64,000 bases of DNA from the NCBI GenBank assembly GCA_037127315.1, contig JBBBDQ010001294.1, positions 2,877,001-2,941,000 of the forward strand, given 5' to 3'. Below, one piece after another: positions 32,239-42,544 of this stretch. The DNA is from Ascarosepion bandense (lineage: Eukaryota; Mollusca; Cephalopoda; Sepiida; Sepiidae). The position numbers and the translations under genes were made by a program. The notes under the pieces are model-generated. The model worked only from the letters and a program-made list of their open reading frames with translations. It was not told where the DNA came from and made no database searches. Each line of letters begins with the position of its first letter. Positions within the stretch are counted from its first letter, which is position 1.

Positions 32239-32292
<54 letters not shown>
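31138..32292 (+). repeat. Compound satellite: (TATC)n blocks with ~13-bp linkers
   Basis: About 22 blocks of TATC, each roughly 20-60 bp, are separated by a linker that settles to gccgtctcttcat, with older variants gcctgtctcttct and gctatctcttct at the left end. TATC has no stop in any of three frames (all read Y-L-S-I), which explains the 482- and 459-codon open frames. Those are not genes. A related array in reverse orientation is at 51115-51540. Confidence 0.95.
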
Positions 32293-33289
32293 GCTTCAGT
32301 ATTTCTATCTATTTATCATTCTCCTTGTGCGTCTTTTCACTCTCTGTATCTATTCATGTTTACTTCTCTGCTATCCTTTTTTTATACAAACGTTTTTTTC
32401 TACCAACTTTTTCCAACTCTCCCTAATATGAATATATACTGTATAATAAAAACAAATTCGTTTGGTTTATTAAGCAAAAATAGAAGGCGATCAAAACAAA
32501 AAAATTCAACATCAATTTTAAAATTTACTAATTCATCTAGATTCTTGTTATTTTTGCATAAAGCGTTGTCAATTCTTATTAATATTTTACTGATACTTTT
32601 TCATTTGATTGCCATGGAAGACAATAGAATTTAAGATGCAAGAAATACAAGTCAAAACCTAATAATATTTGCCGTTTTGTTTCATTATCTTCTGCTATTT
32701 TTCAAACTGTCAAAATAATATTCGACAAATTTAACGAAGAAAAACTTTAGGAGCGTTTGAAGTTTTTAAGTGATGTGTTTATTTTAGTCTGTAAAGAACG
32801 GCATATATATGTTAGAAATATTCAGCACGAAATTTCTCAAACCACTTTTGACACGTTCGATGATTGAGCATTTTTTTTTTTAAGATTTGGGCCAGATTTT
32901 TAATTTTCCCGACATAAATATGCTGAAAAGATTGCTTTTTTTTTTCAAGATATTCATATTTTGACGGTGCTATTTTTTAGGATCACATGTGACAAATGTC
33001 AAAATACAATCAGAAGTAATAGTTTTGAACTTAGATCAAACTCAATGCTCCTAATGCCATCAAATAGCAAAAATAGAAGGAAATATTTGACCAACTATAT
33101 ACAGTATAAATGTTACATCTTGAAAGGAAATAAAAAACACATGGTAATTATATAAGTGAAGTGCTAACAGCATTAATTGCCTTTTACCTCATTATTATTA
33201 TTAGTGACAAGAGTCAAGCTTGATTATGAGGTAGAAAGATTTTGATGATACTGCCCAGGTATGTATTGTAATTATGGAAGAATTCAACA
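32293..33289. other. AT-rich DNA, no feature
   Basis: About 1 kb without recognised repeat or coding signal. T runs at 32869-32881 and 32937-32944. Confidence 0.3.
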
Positions 33290-33830
33290 GTGTAAGATGA
33301 CACAGTGCTGATAGCAGACACGGAAAAGCAAATGCAGGACTTCCTACAGAAGATAGCAAGAGAAAGTGAGAAGAATGGACTCGGCATAAACTTTAAGAAA
33401 AAGGAATGCATGGTTATCAGCAAAAAGAAGAACTTAAAATGCCAACTACAGGTCGGAGAAACTAAAATTAAACAAGTAAAGAAATTTAAATACATGGGAA
33501 GGTCAACATTGAGATCCGAAGATGCGTTGGCATGGCCAAGGACGCATTTCAAAAGCTAACCAGAGTACTGAGAGACAGGAAAATCTCATTGGAAACAAAG
33601 AAAAAAATGTGATATCTGTCTTTCTGTATGACCGTGAATGTTGGACGATCTCCTCAAGAATGAAGGAGAGGCTTGAGGCAGCAGAAATGTAGTTCTACAG
33701 AAGGATGTTGAGGATACCATAGACTGAGCATTGATGAGGTGTTGGAGAGGATACAAACGAGAAGAAAACATACTTAACATCAGGGCCAAGTGAAAGTTCA
33801 TGATCGCCTACGTCCTGAAGGGATATGCCA
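33290..33830 (+). mobile_element. RTE-like LINE, RT C-terminal part, copy C5
   Basis: The plus strand begins at the catalytic DDTVLIADTEKQMQDFLQKI block (the DD of the RT active site, about 33297). It continues ESEKNGLGINFKKKECMVIS and KIKQVKKFKYMG in the 33305-33559 frame. After frameshifts it shows the EAAEM, FYRRML and NIRA remnants to about 33790. This is the most upstream piece of the family in the window. It normally copies the element's RNA into DNA at the target. Dead here. Confidence 0.85.
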
Positions 33831-34158
33831 TAAGAAGAAAAAGAAGAAAAAGTTTAGTCGAGTGTACACTGAGCCACTCTTATCTTTATCAATCATCCGA
33901 GCAGTTAGTGATGGTACATTTTATCAAGATATCTGCCGATGGGATAGAACACAGGAGGAAGTGAATTCATGCCTGTCTCAAGAGTGTTGAAATTAGAACT
34001 GTTTGCCGTTTCTTTTTTGTCTTGCTCCTAACCATTACGCCAGCCTGTGCTTCTATGGAGGTAATCAGCGTTTACACACACCCTCCCATAAAGATTGAAG
34101 GTTGAATAAATGTGATAAAAAGCAACTAAATGATTAACATAAAAGTTAATTTCTCCCC

Positions 34159-34161
<3 letters not shown>
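33831..34161. other. Unassigned sequence
   Basis: A short AAG-rich stretch at 33831-33853 may be the tail of copy C5. Nothing else recognised. Confidence 0.35.
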
Positions 34162-34200
<39 letters not shown>

Positions 34201-34332
34201 ATATATATATTTCAATTGTCAAAGTACTTCTCCTCCGTGTGACAGGTACTGAGCTTAATGGGCCAAAACTTTGTTGAAGCACAGTGCTCAGCTGAAGATT
34301 GCAACTAATGTGGAGCACTTGATGTGTACATG

Positions 34333-34420
<88 letters not shown>
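34162..34420. repeat. Microsatellite cluster: (CT)n, (TA)n, (GA)n
   Basis: (CT)n at 34162-34199, (TA)n at 34338-34382 running directly into (GA)n at 34383-34419. The CT and GA tracts are complementary and could pair across ~180 bp. Confidence 0.9.
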
Positions 34421-34421
<1 letters not shown>

Positions 34422-34714
34422 GAGCAAGAGAGAAAGTGATAATGATGACAAGACCGTAAATAGAGAGGATAATCTAAAAAGATCTATTTAATATAAAATA
34501 TTAAGCATTAGGTTTGTATAGCGAGCACAATGGATATTATCCAGAGAAATATGATATGCATAAATGAAAGCTTGACACAACCTCTAAGTGGTTATAAATT
34601 ATAATTCATTTCGAAGAGATAGTATGCTCATCTCCTCCGACCACGATTTCATTTAGTATAAATTTCCTCATCTGAGGAAATTTATAACTACTTTAGATGA
34701 TGTGTTGCATTTTC

Positions 34715-34761
<47 letters not shown>

Positions 34762-34884
34762 GGTTTCTAGAGAGGAAAATTTGAAAAACAGTTACGACTT
34801 CTGCGATTTACGCATTACTCTTTAGTAATGAATTTAGTTCTCTCGGTGACTGGCGCCACGCTAAAATTTTCAATCTCTTATTCT
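34421..34884. other. Unassigned sequence with a short palindrome and (TA)n
   Basis: 34657-34670 and 34673-34686 form a perfect 14-bp inverted repeat with a 2-nt loop. (TA)n is at 34717-34759. No gene. Confidence 0.5.
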
Positions 34885-35040
34885 ATGCACCCATGGTTTA
34901 GGGAGTAGAGGCTCCAAATGACGCCAAATCGGTTGAATTGGAAGCAAGTGGATGTCTAGCCACACTGATAATCTGTGATACAGTGAAACAGGCTTGTATG
35001 TGGATGACACATATAGTCATCTGCATACATGTCATGCCGT
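34885..35040 (+). mobile_element. tRNA-derived SINE with hammerhead, family S4, copy 1
   Basis: A diverged tRNA-like head (catggtttagggagtagagg, then a B-box-like cggttgaattgg) is followed by the family block tgtctagccacactgataat. The same order, head then tgtctaaccatactgatgag, occurs at 60174-60310. The body folds as a hammerhead (34951-35010). Confidence 0.6.
34951..35010 (+). ncRNA. Type I hammerhead ribozyme motif (degenerate)
   Basis: Stem I: ccaca (34960-34964) pairs with tgtgg (34999-35003), plus outer tgtc (34953-34956) with gaca (35006-35009). Core ctgataa at 34965-34971 deviates from CUGANGA at G8. Stem II ctg/cag (34973-34975, 34981-34983) has a tgata loop. GAA is at 34985-34987. 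Stem III aca/tgt has loop ggct. Cleavage-site nucleotide A at 34998. Known hammerheads need G8, so this copy is predicted inactive or weak. Confidence 0.65.
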
Positions 35041-35287
35041 CAATTAAAATATAATAGCCATATATTTGTAATTTTGCAGGTTAAAAAAAGTAGTAAAGCA
35101 TCAGTAATTTCTGATGCTTTAGACTAAACAAGTAAACTTCTATTCACCACTGAATAATTATAGAATTTTATTTGACAAATTTAAAATAGATTTCTATTGC
35201 TTATTCTGACATCTCACCAAAAGAGTCAATCGTATAAAGATGGGGGACTATGTTATCCTTGAAGGCTACTATATAGAGTTTGACAAT
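35041..35287. other. Unassigned sequence with a 10-bp hairpin
   Basis: 35095-35104 and 35111-35120 (aaagcatcag / ctgatgcttt) form a perfect short hairpin. Nothing else recognised. Confidence 0.4.
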
Positions 35288-35352
35288 CTTCTTCTTCTTC
35301 TTCTTCTTCTTCTTCTTCTTCTTCTTCTTCTTCTTCTTCTTCTTCTTCTTCT
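35288..35352. repeat. (CTT)n microsatellite grown from a LINE tail
   Basis: About 21 CTT units abut the 3' end of RTE-like copy C6, whose coding strand therefore ends in (GAA)n. Other copies of the family end in two to four such units at the same spot. Confidence 0.9.
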
Positions 35353-35520
35353 ATGTGCCGTGGCCCTTTTGGGCGTAGACGATCATGGCCTTCTACTTTC
35401 TTTTTGTTATCCCTCCCAAACTCTGCTCTGCAATCCCCATTTGCTCAAGCCTATTAAATATGCCACGTATTGCTTCCCCCTCTCTCTTTACCTCCTTCCC
35501 TTTTTTCATACGCATATACA
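35353..35520 (-). mobile_element. RTE-like LINE 3' end, copy C6
   Basis: Short minus-strand tail: ctatgtgccgtggccc, gacgatcatggccttctac and ctctgcaatccccatttgct are the family's 3'-terminal blocks. Only about 170 bp was inserted, excluding the GAA tail. Confidence 0.75.
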
Positions 35521-35924
35521 CTTATGGTAATTAACGATATCCTGCAACATGCATCCAGGTTGACATGCATTTCTACATAAACCCACACATACACTATCAC
35601 ACACTTTACTAACCAAATTATTCCTATATATTTTGTTTTGATTCTTGTGTATAAATTGAATTCATAGTAAATATTAATTGAAGTTACATTTTTAAATGTT
35701 GTTATTTGATTACCCACCACCCCAGAGAAATTGTACATATGGGAACTTGTTAGGACGGCACAGAGACTTTGAGGTATTGTGGTGGCTCTGATAAGAATGG
35801 TAAGAATGTGTTGTTTTGGTGTAAGGAACAATGTGGTATGTTTGGGTCAATAATTGTTGCTACCTCACAGACTGAAGACCAGCCTTCTTTTATCGCCCCT
35901 TTTGGCATTGTACCGCATTTTTGT
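35521..35924. other. Unassigned sequence
   Basis: No supported feature; overlapping frames on both strands here lack motifs. Confidence 0.3.
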
Positions 35925-36160
35925 AGTCTTCTTCTACGTGCTGTGTCCCTTCCCTTGTAGCTATTAACATTATTTCTGTTCTTACCCTGACAAACCCTGT
36001 TCTGCAATCTATTTGCTCAAGCCCATCAAGTATGTCATAGGTTGCTTCCCCCTGTTTCTCTTTCCCTCAATCTGTCCTGTGAGTATCAGATTTTACAAAC
36101 TCTCCTTTCTCATTACATGTCCTAGAAACTTCAGCTGTCTTTTCTTGATGCTAAGTTAAG
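35925..36160 (-). mobile_element. RTE-like LINE 3' end, copy C7
   Basis: Starts at cttcttctacgtgctgtgtc (3' tail complement) and extends through gctcaagcccatcaagtatg to the complement of the 'RKRQLKFLGHVM' codons (cctagaaacttcagctgtct). Confidence 0.75.
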
Positions 36161-36515
36161 ACCTTTCGCATAAATTGTATATTCCATTATAAAAGGACCA
36201 CAAACAAAAGAAAGAGTGTTGTAGAGAGAGAAACAAGCCACGAAAGTCATTAAACGTTACCATGTTTGAAATAGCTTCTATACTAACTCCATGACCGTTT
36301 GTCGCACCATGAAACACAAAAATTAGTGTCATAAAGCAAAACCATCAGTTAACGTCCTAGCACAGAAGAATTTCTTCCTTCTGTGCCATTCAACGGCGCT
36401 AACAGCTCACAGAAGCAAGTTTTTCTCAAGTTCCAGAAATTCATAAAAAAAATTCCATTTGAATCCAACCAATCAGAAAAAAGACATTTTTTTCTTCAAT
36501 AAGATTTCATTTGTA
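36161..36515. other. Unassigned sequence
   Basis: Nothing recognised. Confidence 0.3.
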
Positions 36516-36792
36516 CGTTGTACGGCTCAGAACAAGAAATTGGAGAGTCAAGTTTGAATTTAAGTTGAATTCGTCACATTCACTTACGCACAAATACCCT
36601 TGGGAAATGTGTTAATCTGTCGCTTCTCCCTCTAGTTAAGGGCTAAATAAACAGATTCAATTCTACAGACATGGTTGACAACCAGTCCACAGCAGAAAGT
36701 AATGGCAACCTACTGCGGGAAAATCTTTTACCCAGTCATGTCCCTTCTGAGACATGATTTTCCAGGTATGCATCACGTATGACAATTAACTG
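36516..36792 (+). mobile_element. tRNA-derived SINE, family S1, with head deletion
   Basis: The A-box region is deleted (cgttgt joins directly to acggctcag). The B box is degraded (caagtttgaattt). The rest is complete, from acaaatacccttgggaaatg to tgcatcacgtatgacaatta. Confidence 0.8.
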
Positions 36793-37474
36793 AGATTTCA
36801 TTTTGGTAGACATGTTGAAGGAAGTCTGCCTGGAATTTAAATAAGAATTTCTTTATTTTGGATACTCATATGGATACATTTTTCATTACCAGTGAGTATC
36901 TTCAATAAAAAATGATATTTTATACAGTGTTGATCATAAAGAAAAAGACAGGTTCTTGTTCTAATAAGTTCATGTGGAACCTATTTTTCTAGTACCTGAT
37001 ATTTTCTTTAGGCTTGTAAATGTTGAACTAAGTACCTGATATTTTCTTTAGGCTTGTAAATGGTGAACTACACTGTAACTATCAATAAAGAAACTGAGAC
37101 CTTTCTTAGATTTCTCAAACATTTCACAAAACGTAGTAAACGTCCTGGGAACATTTACTACATCTTAGACTTATCTATCAAACTCTTGGCTTTTGTTATT
37201 ACAAGTAATCCCCCTTGACCCATAGGCACAAAACGTATATCCTCTGCCCTAAAAATATTCTCCCTATTAATTCAACTTCTTAGATTTATAATTTTTATGT
37301 TTAAGTTTTAGTTTAAATTAAATTATTACTGAAAGAAAAACTGTATATCTTATAACTTAACGGAAATGCTGCATATTTTATTATTTGTTAAATAATGTGA
37401 CAGACGGACTTGGATCTTATTAGTATATTAAGATAAGAAATTGTGATAGAAGGAGCATGTCTTATTATAGTATA
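36793..37474. other. Unassigned sequence with a 40-bp tandem
   Basis: agtacctgatattttcttta begins at 36991 and again at 37031, giving two 40-bp units with one difference. Otherwise nothing recognised. Confidence 0.45.
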
Positions 37475-37475
37475 G

Positions 37476-37513
<38 letters not shown>
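37475..37513. repeat. (TTA)n microsatellite
   Basis: About 12 ATT/TTA units. Confidence 0.9.
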
Positions 37514-37659
37514 TACTACTCTGCTTCACTCTATTTCAAATATATACTTGTGATATGGAAAAAATTAAGCTTAGGTAATTATATCTTTTTCTTTAGTGAA
37601 TGATTTCTTTAGTTTTCTGTTTTTCTTTCTCTCCTATATATATGACGTGTTTACAAATG

Positions 37660-37661
37660 AA

Positions 37662-37712
<51 letters not shown>

Positions 37713-37731
37713 AATGAAGTTTACAAATGAA

Positions 37732-37768
<37 letters not shown>

Positions 37769-37930
37769 AATATATATAAGAATATATATAAATATATAAG
37801 AATATATATATATAAATATATATATGTATATATATAAGAATATATATAAGCATATATATAAAGTAAAATAAATTTTCAATATTCAAAAATGTTGATACAG
37901 GAGTATATATATATATATATATATATATAT
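37660..37930. repeat. (TA)n cluster with tandem agaatatata spacers
   Basis: Long TA tracts at 37666-37707, 37735-37765 and 37904-37930. The unit tttacaaatgaagaa precedes the first two, so a microsatellite-bearing unit was duplicated. The intervening region is a series of ataagaatatata units. Confidence 0.9.
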
Positions 37931-38290
37931 ACTAGCAGTATACCCAAGCGTTGCTCGGGTGTAATGAAAACTTTTATATATATATATATTATCGATTTTC
38001 TGCACTATTGTAAGAAATGCAACCTTGAAACTTCTGAATATCGTTTTTTATGTCTTTGTCTATGAGTGTATCAAATTTGATTCAAATCAGACCACTCCTT
38101 CTATAACCCGATTTTTTTTATTATTGATTTTCAATATTTATCAGGGGTACCTCGACACAAAACCTAGCTAAGAATACTTGCAGACGCTTATAGTACAACT
38201 GTGTAAATTTTCAAGAAAATCGGTTCAGCCATTTCGGAGTCTATGGGTAACGGATACATACACACACAGACACACAGAGACACACACACA

Positions 38291-38340
<50 letters not shown>

Positions 38341-38365
38341 AAGTTCCGTTTATAAATAAGTTTAG
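37931..38365 (+). repeat. Dispersed repeat with hairpin head and (CA)n tail
   Basis: Starts actagcagtatacccaagcg, where cccaagc/gctcggg can pair. It continues through aaaatcggttcagccatttc ggagtctatgggtaa and ends in (CA)n (38268-38338) followed by gacaaagttccgtttataaa. This head, 'ggttcagccatttc' block and CA tail form a combination I associate with a widespread invertebrate repeat, but I cannot name it securely. Confidence 0.5.
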
Positions 38366-39229
38366 ATTGTTTGTATCGAGCACTCTTTATAAAAGTAAAA
38401 TGCATGAACAGCAGGTTAAAAAACCTACGAGTTCCATAACTTTGTTACACTATATATATATATATATATAAGGAGAGATATATATATAAGAATATATATA
38501 TATATATATGTATGTAAAAGTTTACAAATAAAGAATATATATATATATAAGATTTGTTTTGTGTATGCATGATTTAATGTATGTCTGCCTAATTCTGAAA
38601 GTGTTATATGTTTGATTTGATGTATCTATTCTCAATTTATTTCTGGTTTAAATGATACAAGGTCTACTTCCTCTGTTAAGAAGTTTTTTTTTTCAAAATA
38701 TTCTGAATTAAATTATCATTTATTTATTTTTCAATGGTCAGAAGAAGGCAATTGTAATTTATTTTACATTGCTGGATTAAATTCTGGATTTATACGCGTT
38801 TAATTATATGTTGAGTTTTCTTCTCAATATTTTATATTGCTCAGGCTAATATCCATTGAGCTGTTTAATTTTATATATCTAATAATTTACATTAATTAAA
38901 TAAATCTTTTGGATTATCCTCTCCATCTTTACGAGTTCGCCATTGTCTCCTATATATGGCATTGTCATATATATATAGGTTTGAATTTTGGGTATCTTGA
39001 AGCAATTTATAATAATTATTTAATAGTTATTGTAAATCGTCTGTAGATACCAAAAGGTTGAAACCATGGTATCGGAAATAACTCATTTCTAAATAAAAAA
39101 ACATTCTAATATTCTAAAATATAAATGTATTGAACACTTTTTAATACAACTCTGTACTGGTCTAATTTAATTTTGATCAAAACTAAATAATTATATATTT
39201 TTGAAAAAAACTAAGAGTAAATTTATACA
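38366..39229. other. AT-rich DNA with (TA)n
   Basis: TA tracts lie at 38451-38471 and 38494-38508. The remainder is unassigned. Confidence 0.4.
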
Positions 39230-39850
39230 ATAAAATCACCATTAGCCTCAGCCACAGCCTCCATATGACTTCAGAATTTCCTGCATCTCCTCACACATAA
39301 TAATCAGGTGGGGGGGGGGGTGAAATCTGAGGAGTTAGGTGGTCAAATGTAAGGAATGATGTGTTTGCAGGAATTGCCTGATAGCCATGACTGGGTTCTC
39401 TAGCTGGTGTGGCATGGTGCAGAGTCCTGTTACCACAGATAGTGTATTCCAGCAGCCACCCTTTTAACCCAGGGCAGCACTTAATGTAGGCATCTGTGTT
39501 AAGTCGGAGGGCCTGCGGGACATTGAATGGCAGTATAACACCACCATCACATGATTACTCTAAACACCTTTATAATCACCATACGACTCATCCAACTCTT
39601 TCTGAATCCTCTGCACTTTTCTCTGACTGACACCCAAAAACTCTGAAATATTTGTATTGGTGCTTACAGTTTGAATGCCAAGCAGTATTGCGTGCCGTTT
39701 CCAAATTTCTGGTGAAGTGAATTGTTTCATGGTACTTTTTTTCTTGCAGACGGTGTCTACATAACTCTATTATAGTCGACAAAATCAGTCGACAAAATCA
39801 AAAGCAATATTCATGTGCAAAATTAAAATTATAAAATGTCAACAGTTTAC
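39230..39850 (-). mobile_element. Tc1/mariner-like element T1, internally deleted
   Basis: The minus strand encodes the start of a transposase, MKQFTSPEIWKRHAILLGIQ and then EFLGVSQRKVQRIQKELDES. This is an HTH DNA-binding region. It jumps past the catalytic core to a frameshifted distal part, a VMVVL block near 39545 and an HMEAVAEANGDF-like carboxy terminus near 39250. The central domain with at least one catalytic residue is gone. A G10 run at 39309 lies inside. Copy T2 at 49059 is deleted in a similar way. Confidence 0.65.
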
Positions 39851-40234
39851 CCATTGCATTCTGTATATGTCTGTGTGCATATACATTCTGATATAAATGT
39901 CAGATTATCCAGATATACACGCCTGTATACATATATATCCAGGTATACAGTACACGTTTATATACAAATGCATTCGGGTGTACATGTCTGTATGCAGATA
40001 TGTATATAACCCACACTTATATATAAATTTATGTGTAAACCCTCTATAGCAGGTAAAAATAAATCAATAATAAAACATTTATTCTTAAAAATAGACAATA
40101 TTGATATATATCTGAATGTTAATTGTGCATAGCTTCATACCTTTGTATTAATGTTCACATGCTTCTTATAATTCAAATATATAAGCTATGGGAGTATATA
40201 GACAGTCATACATATATCAAATATATGTTTTGAC
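39851..40234. other. Unassigned AT-rich DNA
   Basis: Many near-repeats of tgtatacatatat type; nothing else. Confidence 0.35.
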
Positions 40235-40237
40235 ATG

Positions 40238-40272
40238 TGCACACACACACACACACACATACATATATATAT
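40238..40272. repeat. (CA)n then (TA)n
   Basis: Short CA tract (40239-40258) followed by a TA tract. Confidence 0.9.
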
Positions 40273-40902
40273 ACTCTCTATCACAGATGAACATGTGTAT
40301 AAAAGGGAAAAGGTGAGTGATACACAAGGTAGATGCAATATTTTGTATGTGAATCTTGTATGTAGGAGATTTCAAAATAATCGCATTTCAAGAAGGAAGT
40401 ATGGAGGAATAACACCTCCAGTAAGTTTGCTTTTAATTTTTTATCCTTATTAAAATGTCCCCAAGGAAGTAAATGTGAGGGAAATTAGGAAGACTACACC
40501 AGGGAAATCCAATCCTCCCCTTCCCAAACGGATGATTTTAATGGGAGCCAGAAAAAATAACAAAGAAAAAAACAACAACTGAAAAACAAACTACAAATGG
40601 AAAATAAGAAATACCACAAATCCAGCCTTAAAACATATATATATATATATATATATATATAAACAATGCATTTATTTTTGTGCATTTCCTTACAGCTCTG
40701 AAAGCAAACTATTTATCAAGGCAATATGTGATATGATGGTTGAAATAAAAAACATTAAGATATTTCCCCTTGACTCATACTACAGTCACCACTTTCTTTG
40801 CAGTTATATTGTTTAACCGATTCAACTGTAACTTGGAAATAAGTAAAAAGTCTTCAAATTCTGATTGAAGCTATTCATACTAAATAATTAAGGTTTTCTC
40901 TT
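40273..40902. other. Unassigned sequence with (TA)n
   Basis: (TA)n at 40635-40661. No gene seen. Confidence 0.35.
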
Positions 40903-41000
40903 TTTTAATGCTATCTCCCTTCAGGATGTAGATGATCATGGCCCTCCACAGATTCTTTTTTTTTATTATCTCTGAATTGCCATGCATTCTTGGAAAGTTG
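40903..41000 (-). mobile_element. RTE-like LINE tail fragment, copy C8
   Basis: Only the terminal blocks remain: tcccttcaggatgtagatga tcatggccctccac. Confidence 0.6.
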
Positions 41001-41413
41001 CTTCCAGTTGACTTTCCTGTGGTTTGGAATTCAGAATTTTCCTTCTTTTAGATTAGTTGCCACTAAAGACTAGAAAGCTTTGTCTAACCTGCTATTTGAC
41101 TCATATGTATCATTTTTTATTTGATTATTTGTAATAAAGTAAATCGTAAATAAATATATTTTTAAATAAAGTAAATTGACATAAAAAATAATTCAATAAA
41201 GCACTTGTTCTTAATTAATTTTAATAAAGTAAATTGTAATATCATTTATTTTTTAATAAATCGATATTATAGAATATTTTTAATAAAAGATGATTGTATA
41301 ATTTACAATTTATTTTATAAATATAATTTAAAGCAAAAAACTGGTTCATATTTTACATAATACCTTATTTGAAAAAAAATATTCACTAATTAAGGTTTTA
41401 ATCCTTAATAATT
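41001..41413. other. Unassigned very AT-rich DNA
   Basis: Repeated aataaagtaaat motifs (41136, 41167, 41225) suggest local slippage. No gene. Confidence 0.4.
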
Positions 41414-42330
41414 TTTTTTAATCATTTCACCCCAAGCAAGGCAGTTTTACTGCCACTGGTGTGCAGGGAGTTACATAGGAAGAAAGTGATGAGAAAGAGG
41501 AACAAGTTGTAGGTAGTGTCAGAGAATGGGTAAGAGAAGGATGAGAATACTGGTGTGGTGAGAGTAGAGTGGACAGAGAAGAGAACATGAGAGAAAGGAT
41601 GCAAGTCAGAGAGATAAGAGATGACAATTGACCTTACATTTAAATTCTTGGAGATTGCAACTATCAGGAAAACAAGTATATAGAATGGAATTTCACAGAT
41701 GGGAAGTGCGAGAAAAGAAACTGGTAGAGTAGAAGTGGCAGTTACATTTGACTATTTTAATGACAAAAGAGTGAAACCTAGTTGACAATCTAGTAGCAAA
41801 AGTAAATTCATGTGGTCAGAGTACCAGACACTTGGAAGTGCAGAAGCCATGAAAATATTTGTAGAAAAAATAGAGGGAAGCCACATGCTGTCTGTGAGAA
41901 AGCGACTGAAGTCAAGCTGCTATATCAGGATAGTTTACATTGCAGATTTCCTCTGAATTTTGTCAAGAAGTTTGAGATGAATAGCAGGAGACCCGACTAG
42001 ATATGGCTACAGTATTCAATACATGGACAAATGGCAGATTTATGATTGTGCAAGATGGATTCTCATAAGAAAAACTTCCTGGCATGACACAGTGACCCAA
42101 ACTTCTTAGAAGTAGATGTAGCAATTCATTCAATGTAGTTGTTCTGCTTGAGGTTAGTTAACAGAATGAGGTCAAGGAAGTGCAGTGTGTTGCTTTCTGG
42201 AAGACTAGAGTGGTCCATACTAATGGAAGTTAGAAAAGTTTCTCCATGGTGGTTAAGGGATAGCAGTATAATTTTGGAAGCATTAAAATTTACGAGCCCC
42301 TTCTTACATCAATCCATCACAGATTAGAAG
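41414..42330 (-). mobile_element. Jockey/CR1-like LINE 3' end, copy A6 (longest)
   Basis: Minus-strand copy of about 0.9 kb. The terminus complement atcatttcaccccaagcaag gcag is at 41419. The 3' UTR follows, then coding remnants. Coding is riddled with stops, but the CxHxW, LDxI and YKYF blocks align with copy A5. The upstream limit near 42330 (complement of an EGLVNFNASK-type segment) reaches into the RT domain. Confidence 0.75.
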
Positions 42331-42544
42331 TCCTAAAGGCATTTCAAGGCAAATAATTAAATAAAATGAGTCACTTGACATAAACAAATTATTAATCACT
42401 GTCAACTGGCATTTCAAAAAGGTCACTTGACCACAAAATTATCTTCAGCATTGGATGACATTTAAGAAACAAAAAATTAATTTACATGCAACTATTTAAT
42501 CTATTTCTGTAAAAGATTTAGAAAGAAATGAACAATGTTCTTTT
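42331..42544. other. Unassigned sequence
   Basis: Nothing recognised. Confidence 0.3.

Noticed and set aside
30978..32634. Open frames of 482, 459, 274 and 230 codons ([12 protein letters not shown])
   Set aside because: TATC repeated gives Y-L-S-I in all three frames with no stop. Overlapping long frames in several phases are a composition artefact, not genes.
38178..38471. 97-codon frame with HTHTHTHT
   Set aside because: Translation of (CA)n within a dispersed repeat.
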